Source of the DNA: Candidatus Nomurabacteria bacterium
Lineage (GTDB): Bacteria > Patescibacteriota > Minisyncoccia > Phycocordibacterales > UBA9973
DNA: 5,522 bases
Reading direction: 5' to 3'
NCBI GenBank assembly: GCA_003157195.1
Contig: PMIU01000062.1
Span: forward strand, 1-5,522
Of the stretch, positions 1 through 5,108 are shown piece by piece. A model generated the notes under the pieces. That model was given only the letters and a program-made list of their open reading frames with translations, searched no databases and was not told the DNA's origin. Position 1 is the first letter of the stretch, and each line of letters opens with the position of its first letter. Made by a program: the position numbers and the translations under genes.

Positions 1-2
1 AG

Positions 3-614
3 CGATTTACTGGACACTCGCTCACTCCCGAAGAAAAAAGAATTGCAGAAGAAAAATGGCAGAAAAAAATTGAAGAGCAGGGACTTACCAAGGAAAGTCT
101 GGAACAGCTTAAACAAGAGGGATTCATGGTTGTTCTTCGAGTGGGCACACTTGCCGGAAAAGAAAAGAAGGATAAAGAAATGCCAGTGACTATAAAAAAT
201 CTTCGACAAAAATTTCCTCTATTCTACAACCAAGATTGGTACGACAATGAACAATTTGCTGATGTAGCATTAAGCGGTATTGATTGGGGTATTGTTAAAA
301 AAGAACTTCTCGAGGAATCGAAAAGCAAAAATTGGGATGAGCAAGAGGAAATTCTCAAGACATGGGCAAAAACTCATGGTGTTCAAGAAAAATTTGTGCG
401 TCGCAGGACACCAGCCGAAGTTGCTTATGATATTTTAGCTTATTTTCAAGTACACAACGAGCGTATTCTTGAGAAAGACTGGGACTGGACCTCCGTCCAG
501 TCGTCCGTCGGCGAGTTCGTCTTCGTTGGGGTCTTCGATTCCGATGGTCTCGGCGTCAGCCTCGATACGCGCGGCCATCGGCGCTCGACTTTGGGTGTGT
601 GCCCCGCCCGGTAG
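3..614 (+). CDS. DGR target protein 1, C-terminal variable domain (5' partial)
   Basis: The frame is open from base 3, so the gene begins before the window. The ATG at 126 is an internal methionine: residues upstream of it (PEEKRIAEEKW...) and across it (FMVVLRV) align with target protein 2 (MMLVLRV). The visible part has a helical, charged N-terminal segment, then a scaffold shared with the paralogue (FYNQDWY, SKNWDEQEEIL, RRTPAEVAYD), then a C-terminal block from W486 codon onward ending LGVCPAR. I recognise this layout from CPR diversity-generating retroelement targets, whose C-terminus adopts a C-type-lectin/FGE-like ligand-binding fold; that fold is family knowledge, not visible here. 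The last 129 bp are GC-rich and A-poor, unlike the rest of the gene, and differ from the paralogue only at NNY codons. The product probably binds a variable ligand. No signal peptide is visible because the N-terminus is missing. The function of the binding partner is unknown. Confidence 0.88.
   Translation, partial: RFTGHSLTPEEKRIAEEKWQKKIEEQGLTKESLEQLKQEGFMVVLRVGTLAGKEKKDKEMPVTIKNLRQKFPLFYNQDWYDNEQFADVALSGIDWGIVKKELLEESKSKNWDEQEEILKTWAKTHGVQEKFVRRRTPAEVAYDILAYFQVHNERILEKDWDWTSVQSSVGEFVFVGVFDSDGLGVSLDTRGHRRSTLGVCPAR
485..500. other. Small inverted repeat at the 5' edge of VR1
   Basis: CTGGAC and GTCCAG form a perfect 6-bp stem around the 4-nt loop CTCC. In the second copy (3375-3388) the stem is 5 bp because the preceding base is T. 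It lies exactly where identity between the two copies begins. A role in homing is speculative; it may only reflect coding of WTSVQ. Confidence 0.35.
486..614 (+). repeat. DGR variable repeat VR1
   Basis: This segment matches 3375-3503 at 115 of 129 positions. All 14 mismatches sit in codon positions 1 or 2 of nine NNY codons (starting at 507, 522, 531, 537, 552, 561, 564, 576 and 588), and ten of them are transversions. Third positions are all identical. The 5' edge is sharp: the codon before it (GAC versus GAT) and everything upstream are diverged. Only about 10 of the first 126 bases are A, although neighbouring coding DNA is A-rich. In known DGRs, template-repeat AAC/AAT codons are copied by an error-prone reverse transcriptase into such sites. 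The template itself is not in the window, so the exact VR limits are inferred. Confidence 0.9.
590..612 (+). promoter_or_regulatory. Candidate IMH-like site at 3' end of VR1
   Basis: This is a 23-base run without any A, GC-rich (core GTGTGTGCCCCGCCCGG), at the 3' end of the variable repeat and identical in the second copy. In characterised DGRs a GC-rich initiation-of-mutagenic-homing (IMH) sequence marks the 3' end of the VR, where cDNA integration starts. Just downstream CGCCC (605-609) and GGGCG (624-628) can form a 5-bp stem with a 14-nt loop, which overlaps the stop codon. The assignment is by position and composition only. Confidence 0.5.
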
Positions 615-689
615 TTTCATCATGGGCGCTTGGGCATTGGTTACTTGATTCTTTATATTCTTGGTTTCTTGGTTCGAAAAATTTTTTAA
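615..689 (+). repeat. Post-stop 75-bp repeat, copy 1
   Basis: The sequence directly after the target 1 stop codon matches 3504-3578 at 71 of 75 positions. The four mismatches (635, 643, 655, 659) are all transitions, unlike the transversion-rich differences inside the VR. It contains repeated TTGG/CTTGG words and ends with TTCGAAAAATTTTTTAA, 3 bp before the VWA start codon. It may be a cis-acting part of the homing site, or simply the rest of a duplicated module. It contains no convincing Shine-Dalgarno site for the following gene. Confidence 0.85.
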
Positions 690-692
690 ATT

Positions 693-2687
693 ATGAAAGA
701 GTCATTTCCTAAAAATAGAATAGAAGAATCATCGGTAAAACCCACAAAACCGGAAGGTGAAGTTGATCCATCTAAAGTTGAGGAATTTTTTGATAAGGAA
801 GCTGAAATTCTCGGAGCGTATGGTCTTAAAGGAGATGTTACCCTTGAGCGCGGTTCTAATGGCTGGGCGTTTGATTTTCAAAACAAGAAACTTATTTACG
901 ACCCCAGTTTTTTTGCGGAACGCGGATACAATATGCAAGAAACCCTTTTCGCCACCACTCATGAACTGATGGCACATTGCGGAGAATTGCTTCGCGACCC
1001 TGAACTTATTCTAAAAGAAGCCAAACGTTATTCCAGAAAGGAACATCTGCATCTTTTATACAACATTTTTGAAGACGTGCTCGGCAACCGACGCATTGTA
1101 GCAGAATTGCCATTTTTAGATGAAACGCGAACCAAGCTCTATGAAGAAAAACTCTTTCCTCAAACCGATTATCAGCAGAATGCATCCCATGTTCAATTTG
1201 CTTATGGATTTATTCGTGAAATGATGGTAAAAGGTAAACCCGTTGCACTTGGCCCAGAGGCGCGTCAAGCCCTTGATAAACTTCGTAGCTTTGGCGAAGA
1301 CCAAATTGATGTTCTTGATCTTGTCACGACTCCCTCTATTGAACCAAAGGATCGTTTTCAAATTATGCGAAGTATCGTTGAACCAATATATTTGGATCTA
1401 TATCAAAAAGATCTAGAAAAAGAGAAGAAAAAGGGAGATAAAAAAGATTCCGACCAAGGTGGTGAAGGTAACCCAAGTGATCAACCTCCCCAAGAAGGAA
1501 AAAGTGGACAAGCAAATAAAAAACAAGAGGCTGGGAAAGATAAGAAAAAATGGTGGCAGGGTGGTAAGGGAAAAGATAAAGAAGATCCTAAACCCGGAAA
1601 TGAGCCGGAGAAACCAACAGAGGGAAAAAACAGAGGGTCAGGTGAAGAAGAGGCAAAAAAGAAGTTTGAAAAAGAATATCAGCCATATAAAGATTCTCAT
1701 CCTGAGCCATTAAAAGAGGAAGACGAAGAAGAATTTAAAAAAACGCTCGAGTCTCTTGCTGCTAAACGCGGAGGTGCTCCATCTCTTGATAGAGCAATCA
1801 TTGAACAGTGGGCTAAAGAACATGGCGTAAGTGCTGAGGATGTTTTGGGCTACAGAAAAGAGTACGAAGAAATTGCGCCCTTGGTCGCGGAATTGCGAGA
1901 AGTATTCAAACAAATAGTATCCAAACGTCTCAAGGAGCGCTGGAAAATGTCGCCGCAACTTCAAACCGAAGGAGAGGTATTAGATGAGGAGACGCTAGCT
2001 GAGTCGTATATTGAATCTACCTCTGGAGGAAAACCACATGCCTTTCGAGAAATAAAACGAACCAACAAAGAACAAGTTGGATACGGATCGCTCGACATGA
2101 CGCTTGTGAACGATCTCTCGGGTTCAATGAATGAAGGTTCAAAACTATCGATGGATCGCAAGTCAAAAATCCTTTTTCTGGAATCGCTCGCTGATTTTCA
2201 AAAAGAAATTAGAGACGCAGAATACGAAAACGGGGTTTCGCTTGGTCTGGAGGTTCGCACCGAAACACGCGCCTTTGGAGATTTTGGAGACGCGGAATTA
2301 AAACCGCTCAGTCCAGATCTTTCAGAAAAAGACCGTATTTCAATATGGAAGAGACTTCATAAAGGCTCCGGCGGAACACCCGATTATCTTTCTCTTGAAA
2401 CCATAGAAAAGTCGCTTACTTCTGAATACGAAGAAGAATTACGAAACAAACGAAAGCGTAAAGTAATCGTCGTGCTTTCCGATGGAGACTCTCAAGACGC
2501 GGCTCGTGTCCAGCGTAGCTGTGAAAATTTACGCAAGAAAGGAATTATCATTCTAGGTTTTGGCATGACCGCCTCGGGACAAGCCGTAAAAGAAACTTAT
2601 AAACCAGACGCCGAAGTTATTGAAGATATTCGCACATTGCCTAAAGCTATGCAAAAAGTTATTATTAAATACGTACAGGACTTATAA
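693..2687 (+). CDS. VWA-domain protein with N-terminal HExxxH region, between two DGR targets
   Basis: The 664-aa product has three parts. Residues about 1-240 are helical, with T-T-H90-E-L-M-A-H95 followed by N124-I-F-E-D128, a spacing reminiscent of metal-binding helical domains found N-terminal to VWA domains in CobT/NorD-like proteins; HExxxH is not the classical HExxH, so protease activity is not claimed. Residues about 240-340 are a Lys/Glu/Gly/Pro-rich low-complexity linker. Residues about 465-664 are a von Willebrand factor A domain with a full MIDAS: D474-L-S476-G-S478, G560-G-T562-P and D597-G598, so metal-dependent partner binding is likely. There is no signal peptide or membrane segment, suggesting a cytoplasmic protein. 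Such VWA proteins often act with a MoxR-type AAA+ ATPase; none is in the window. The ATG follows the 75-bp repeat by 3 bp and has no clear ribosome binding site. The gene ends 3 bp before target protein 2. The specific role is unknown. Confidence 0.9.
   Translation: MKESFPKNRIEESSVKPTKPEGEVDPSKVEEFFDKEAEILGAYGLKGDVTLERGSNGWAFDFQNKKLIYDPSFFAERGYNMQETLFATTHELMAHCGELLRDPELILKEAKRYSRKEHLHLLYNIFEDVLGNRRIVAELPFLDETRTKLYEEKLFPQTDYQQNASHVQFAYGFIREMMVKGKPVALGPEARQALDKLRSFGEDQIDVLDLVTTPSIEPKDRFQIMRSIVEPIYLDLYQKDLEKEKKKGDKKDSDQGGEGNPSDQPPQEGKSGQANKKQEAGKDKKKWWQGGKGKDKEDPKPGNEPEKPTEGKNRGSGEEEAKKKFEKEYQPYKDSHPEPLKEEDEEEFKKTLESLAAKRGGAPSLDRAIIEQWAKEHGVSAEDVLGYRKEYEEIAPLVAELREVFKQIVSKRLKERWKMSPQLQTEGEVLDEETLAESYIESTSGGKPHAFREIKRTNKEQVGYGSLDMTLVNDLSGSMNEGSKLSMDRKSKILFLESLADFQKEIRDAEYENGVSLGLEVRTETRAFGDFGDAELKPLSPDLSEKDRISIWKRLHKGSGGTPDYLSLETIEKSLTSEYEEELRNKRKRKVIVVLSDGDSQDAARVQRSCENLRKKGIIILGFGMTASGQAVKETYKPDAEVIEDIRTLPKAMQKVIIKYVQDL
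2677..2680 (+). promoter_or_regulatory. Probable ribosome binding site (AGGA) of target protein 2
   Basis: AGGA lies inside the last codons of the VWA gene, 10 nt before the ATG at 2691. It supports this start and suggests translational coupling of the two genes. Confidence 0.45.
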
Positions 2688-2690
2688 TTT

Positions 2691-3503
2691 ATGCCATTCG
2701 AAGCTTATAAAATATATCAAGAATACGAACCTGATAAATACAAAACTTCTACTCAAGAGAAGGTTGCCAAGGCATTAGCTGGAGCGAAGAAAGAAGGACT
2801 TGTTCCGAAGCGAGAAGCTATTGATTTTAGTGAGGCAAGAGAAATAATGGGAAAAGATTTTCTTGGACCCGAGGCTATTGAGACGACTTTGGGTATTAAA
2901 CTTTCTCCGGAAGAACTGGAACAAGTTGAGAATATTCCCTTTACTCGTGAGGAAATGGAACAAGCCAAAGAACTTGGCATGATGCTTGTGCTTCGCGTAC
3001 CGCATGATAACGACAAAAAACCCCTTACATTAAATCGCATGCGAGAAATTCTTGCCGGAGAAGATAAGCTTGGAAATCCTGATAAGAAGAAAACTAAACT
3101 TTTTTATCGACAGCCCGGGGATGGGTGGTATAAAGATGAGGCATTCGCAACCGGCTCAGTCACTGGTTTTAGATGGGGTTTATCTAAAAAAGAAGTGTTG
3201 CAAGAATCTTTGAATAAAAATTGGGACGAGCAAGAGGAAATTCTTAAAAAGTGGGCAGAGGAAAATAATATAGATCCGAAAGCTATTAAGCGTAGAACTC
3301 CTATTGAAGCTGCATATGACACCATGCTTTATTACGGAGCAAACAAGGAAAGTTTACTTGAAGGAACTTACGATTGGACCTCCGTCCAGTCGTCCGGCGG
3401 CGAGTTCGTCCGCGTTGGGCGCTTCGGTTCCGATGGTCTCCTCGTCAGCAGCGGTACGCGCGGCAATCGGCGCTCGGGTTTGGGTGTGTGCCCCGCCCGG
3501 TAG
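2691..3503 (+). CDS. DGR target protein 2, complete (270 aa)
   Basis: This is a complete member of the same family as target protein 1. Residues 1-90 are charged and helical without a signal peptide or membrane helix (AREIMGKDFLGPEAIE, IPFTREEMEQAKELG). They are followed by a beta-like MMLVLRV segment, the shared scaffold (LFYRQPGDGWYKDEAF, NKNWDEQEEILKKWA, KRRTPIEAAYD) and the variable C-terminus W229-R270 ending LGVCPAR. The nine residues that differ from target 1 in this last block are 236, 241, 244, 246, 251, 254, 255, 259 and 263. This C-terminus is expected to adopt a C-type-lectin/FGE-like fold that presents the variable residues at a binding surface (family knowledge). The gene starts 3 bp after the VWA stop, so both are probably on one transcript. 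The lack of an export signal suggests either a cytoplasmic receptor or an unrecognised export route. The ligand is unknown. Confidence 0.92.
   Translation: MPFEAYKIYQEYEPDKYKTSTQEKVAKALAGAKKEGLVPKREAIDFSEAREIMGKDFLGPEAIETTLGIKLSPEELEQVENIPFTREEMEQAKELGMMLVLRVPHDNDKKPLTLNRMREILAGEDKLGNPDKKKTKLFYRQPGDGWYKDEAFATGSVTGFRWGLSKKEVLQESLNKNWDEQEEILKKWAEENNIDPKAIKRRTPIEAAYDTMLYYGANKESLLEGTYDWTSVQSSGGEFVRVGRFGSDGLLVSSGTRGNRRSGLGVCPAR
3375..3503 (+). repeat. DGR variable repeat VR2
   Basis: This is the second copy of the 129-bp block at 486-614. Its varied codons are GGC, CGC, CGC, GGT, CTC, AGC, GGT, AAT and GGT where copy 1 has GTC, TTC, GTC, GAT, GGC, CTC, GAT, CAT and ACT. Every pair keeps the third base and all can derive from AAY or GAY codons of a template by changing A. 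Only about 9 of the first 126 bases are A. The AAT codon (Asn) at 3465 may be an unmutated template codon. The block extends to the stop codon and is followed by the same 75-bp tail. Confidence 0.9.
3479..3501 (+). promoter_or_regulatory. Candidate IMH-like site at 3' end of VR2
   Basis: A 23-base A-free, GC-rich run identical to 590-612 and in the same place relative to the stop codon. The downstream GGGCG that can pair with its CGCCC is also conserved. It is a candidate start point for cDNA integration, by analogy with known DGRs. Confidence 0.5.
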
Positions 3504-3578
3504 TTTCATCATGGGCGCTTGGGTATTGGTTGCTTGATTCTTTGTATCCTTGGTTTCTTGGTTCGAAAAATTTTTTAA
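3504..3578 (+). repeat. Post-stop 75-bp repeat, copy 2
   Basis: This copy follows the target 2 stop codon and ends at the same TTTTTTAA as copy 1; identity stops abruptly there (GCTCC versus ATTATG). Since one copy lies before a gene and the other before a non-coding region, its conservation is better explained by a role linked to the VR than by a role for the downstream gene. I see no strong GC stem followed by a T-run that would make it an intrinsic terminator. Confidence 0.85.
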
Positions 3579-3596
3579 GCTCCTTTTAATCTAGTG

Positions 3597-3626
3597 TTGA
3601 TAACTCAGCTACACAAATTTCATAAT
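3597..3626 (+). promoter_or_regulatory. Candidate sigma70-type promoter
   Basis: TTGATA (3597-3602) and CATAAT (3621-3626) are separated by 18 bp and each matches the consensus hexamer at five of six bases. It would transcribe toward the structured leader and the membrane-protein genes, giving a long 5' leader of over 200 nt. Confidence 0.45.
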
Positions 3627-3637
3627 GTAAGCTAGGA

Positions 3638-3666
3638 TGGCAAGACCTCAAAAAATGAGGTATAAT
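3638..3666 (+). promoter_or_regulatory. Second candidate -10 box with abutting inverted repeat
   Basis: TATAAT at 3661-3666 is a perfect -10 hexamer. The hexamer 17 bp upstream (TGGCAA, 3638-3643) is a poor -35. CCTCA (3646-3650) and TGAGG (3656-3660) form a 5-bp inverted repeat around AAAAA, ending at the -10 box, which could be an operator for a regulator. It is equally possible that this is chance in AT-rich DNA. Confidence 0.35.
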
Positions 3667-3736
3667 TCCTTTACAAATTAATATGAGACCTAACCCCTAA
3701 AAGCTTCATGTTTATAGGATATGGTCGATTAAATAG

Positions 3737-3845
3737 CCATCCACGGTAAAAAACTCCTCGTCAGAGTTCCGTGGATGGTCGTATCGGGAAACCGATACGG
3801 GTGGTCTTCGGACCATCACCTGGCGGGGAGCTTTTTGTTTTCCGC
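3737..3845 (+). promoter_or_regulatory. Structured RNA leader, possible attenuator or riboswitch-like element
   Basis: This GC-rich block in an AT-rich spacer has successive stems. CCATCCACGG (3737-3746) pairs perfectly with CCGTGGATGG (3769-3778), enclosing AACTC/GAGTT (3752-3756/3764-3768). CGTATCGG (3780-3787) pairs with CCGATACG (3792-3799) around a GAAA tetraloop. GGTGGTC (3800-3806) pairs with GACCATC (3811-3817), one G-U, around a UUCG tetraloop. GCGGGGAG (3823-3830) pairs with TTTTCCGC (3838-3845), using several G-U pairs. The tetraloops and stacked arrangement indicate a selected RNA rather than coding DNA. It lies directly before the membrane-protein gene, 21 nt upstream of its start codon. 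I do not recognise a named RNA family. It might alternatively be a dispersed repeat element or a free small RNA. Confidence 0.65.
3747..3840 (+). terminator. Alternative terminator-like pairing within the leader
   Basis: CTCCTCG (3754-3760) can pair with CGGGGAG (3824-3830), one G-U, and after one A/C mismatch AAAAA (3748-3752) can pair with TTTTT (3832-3836). The right arm is followed by GTTTT, as in an A-tract/T-tract intrinsic terminator whose loop is the two tetraloop hairpins. This pairing is incompatible with the AACTC/GAGTT helix and with the last hairpin of the other fold. Whether it stops transcription is inference. Confidence 0.4.
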
Positions 3846-3854
3846 TTGTTAAAA

Positions 3855-3863
3855 CCATCCACG
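3855..3863 (+). repeat. Direct repeat CCATCCACG next to the start codon
   Basis: These nine bases repeat 3737-3745 exactly and could pair with CGTGGATGG (3770-3778) in competition with the upstream copy. They occupy the position where a ribosome binding site would be, 3 nt before the ATG at 3867. Pairing here would occlude initiation, so this is a possible translational switch. Confidence 0.5.
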
Positions 3864-3866
3864 TTT

Positions 3867-5102
3867 ATGAAAAATAAAAAGTTAATCTATATAGTAGGTT
3901 TAATAATTTTTATTATCGTTTTATGCCTCCTAATTTTTAAATCACCGCTTGGTCTATCAATTATTCCAAAGCAATATCTATCCATAGAAAAAATTGCTGA
4001 AGTAGACAATAAAGCAACGGTGCAACATAACTTCAATGTCATGTGGGATGACATGCATCCAGACGATAAGGCACGCTGGGATAATAAAGAGGAGTACATA
4101 GCTACCTTTACTGGAGAACCTTTATATAAAGATATAACCACTAAAGAAATAAAAGATTTGGATTCCTGGACTCACCCAGTAACTGGTAAAGTTTACACGA
4201 ATGTAAAAGAAGTTGTGCGTGATTATAAAAGCTCTGACGGAACTGATGCTACAGATACTTCCATCTATGCCTCACTGAATGGACGCTGGTATTTCTTTTC
4301 AAGTCGTCTCTCTAAAAAAGATACTGAGTTAATAAAAAGTGAAGCGACAGATGGTCCATCTTACGCAGAGCTTTCCAAGAATCCTGATAAATTTATAGGA
4401 GTAAAAGCAAAATATACTGGCAAGGTAGAACAGATACAAGAAAGTGATGCTAGTAAATTTATAAGACTTGATGTGACTGATCTTGGTTACGGTTACTGGA
4501 AAGATGTAATCTGGGTTTCATATACTCAAAATACAGATGTGCTTGAGGGCGATATCATAAATATTTCTGGTATTCTAAGTGGAAGTTACACCTACACTTC
4601 TCAAGCCAATTACAACATAAGCATCCCAGCGATTCGGACTGTTGATATTGAAAAATCTAGTCCACAGAAGAAATCTGTTTCAAGTCAGGCAACCAGCAAA
4701 AGTATCTATAAAATAAATGAGCCGATAAAATTAGGAAATTACACTCTCACGGTAAATTCTTTTGATAAATGCATTCCTAAATATCCAGACTTAGACACAG
4801 ACAATTACCCACTAGCTGTCTCAATAACTCAAACAAATAATGGAACTAAGCCATTGAAATATAATATGTTTGATTTTAGCGTCATAGATATGTTCGGTGA
4901 TATGCACACCCCAACTCTTGTTATGTGTGACAAAAATATATTATCTGGTGGAACAATTGATCCCGGAAAAACCATAACGGGCTATATAGGTTTTGACATA
5001 CCGACCTCAATTATTCCTGCTGGCATTACGGAGTTAATTTTTGAGCCATATTCCATAGGTCTAGGTAAAAATAAAATAACAGTTGAATTACAAAATAATT
5101 AA
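3867..5102 (+). CDS. Membrane-anchored extracytoplasmic protein with DUF4352-like C-terminal domain
   Basis: The 411-aa product starts MKNKKLIYIVGLIIFIIVLC: a short lysine-rich cytoplasmic end and one hydrophobic helix at about residues 6-25, with no lipobox pattern of the usual kind, so it is probably an N-terminally anchored surface protein. Residues about 40-150 form a mixed region ending in NGRWYFFSS, possibly NTF2-like. Residues about 165-262 (KFIGVKAKYTGKVEQI... VLEGDIINISGIL) look like an OB-fold-type beta barrel. Residues about 280-408 have the DUF4352 pattern: KLGNYTLTVNSF, N-G-T-K-P-L, FSVIDMFGD, IDPGKTITGYIGFDIP, ELIFEPY. DUF4352 is an Ig-like extracellular domain of unknown role. 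The frame remains open back to a GTG at 3771, but that would place coding sequence in the structured RNA, so the ATG following it, directly before the membrane helix, is chosen. No clear Shine-Dalgarno site is present. The next gene starts 6 bp downstream. Confidence 0.85.
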   Translation: MKNKKLIYIVGLIIFIIVLCLLIFKSPLGLSIIPKQYLSIEKIAEVDNKATVQHNFNVMWDDMHPDDKARWDNKEEYIATFTGEPLYKDITTKEIKDLDSWTHPVTGKVYTNVKEVVRDYKSSDGTDATDTSIYASLNGRWYFFSSRLSKKDTELIKSEATDGPSYAELSKNPDKFIGVKAKYTGKVEQIQESDASKFIRLDVTDLGYGYWKDVIWVSYTQNTDVLEGDIINISGILSGSYTYTSQANYNISIPAIRTVDIEKSSPQKKSVSSQATSKSIYKINEPIKLGNYTLTVNSFDKCIPKYPDLDTDNYPLAVSITQTNNGTKPLKYNMFDFSVIDMFGDMHTPTLVMCDKNILSGGTIDPGKTITGYIGFDIPTSIIPAGITELIFEPYSIGLGKNKITVELQNN

Positions 5103-5108
5103 AAATAT

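Larger units (their letters stand above)
3579..3736. other. Non-coding spacer between DGR locus and membrane-protein operon
   Basis: About 160 AT-rich bases without a supportable ORF on either strand. Besides the two promoter candidates, a weak imperfect inverted repeat (CCTAAAA near 3697 with TTTATAGG near 3712) is visible. No tRNA, CRISPR repeat, template repeat or terminator for target 2 is evident. Confidence 0.6.

Noticed and set aside
126..614. ATG at 126 as the start of target protein 1
   Set aside because: The frame is open to the window edge and the upstream residues align with the internal part of target protein 2, so this is an internal methionine.
435..623. Minus-strand 62-aa ORF and plus-strand ORFs (3304-3537, 3374-3589) overlapping the VRs
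   Set aside because: They are open only because the A-poor, GC-rich VR has few stop codons in any frame; the codon-position pattern of differences fits the target-protein frame only.
666..689. TTCGAAAAATTTTTTAA as an intrinsic terminator after target 1 (and after target 2 at 3562-3578)
   Set aside because: The palindrome is only A/T with no GC stem, and it is conserved as part of the longer repeat, so termination is not supported.
486..3578. Simple segmental duplication or gene conversion as the sole cause of the 204-bp repeat
   Set aside because: It explains the tail but not the 14 differences confined to bases 1 and 2 of NNY codons with no synonymous change.
3771..3866. GTG at 3771 as the start of the 411-aa membrane protein
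   Set aside because: It would put 32 codons in the stem-loops of the structured leader and 32 residues before the membrane helix; the ATG at 3867 gives a normal N-terminal anchor.
3579..3866. tRNA, CRISPR array or DGR template repeat in the spacer
   Set aside because: No cloverleaf, no regularly spaced repeats, and no sequence resembling the VR with A at variable sites was found on either strand.
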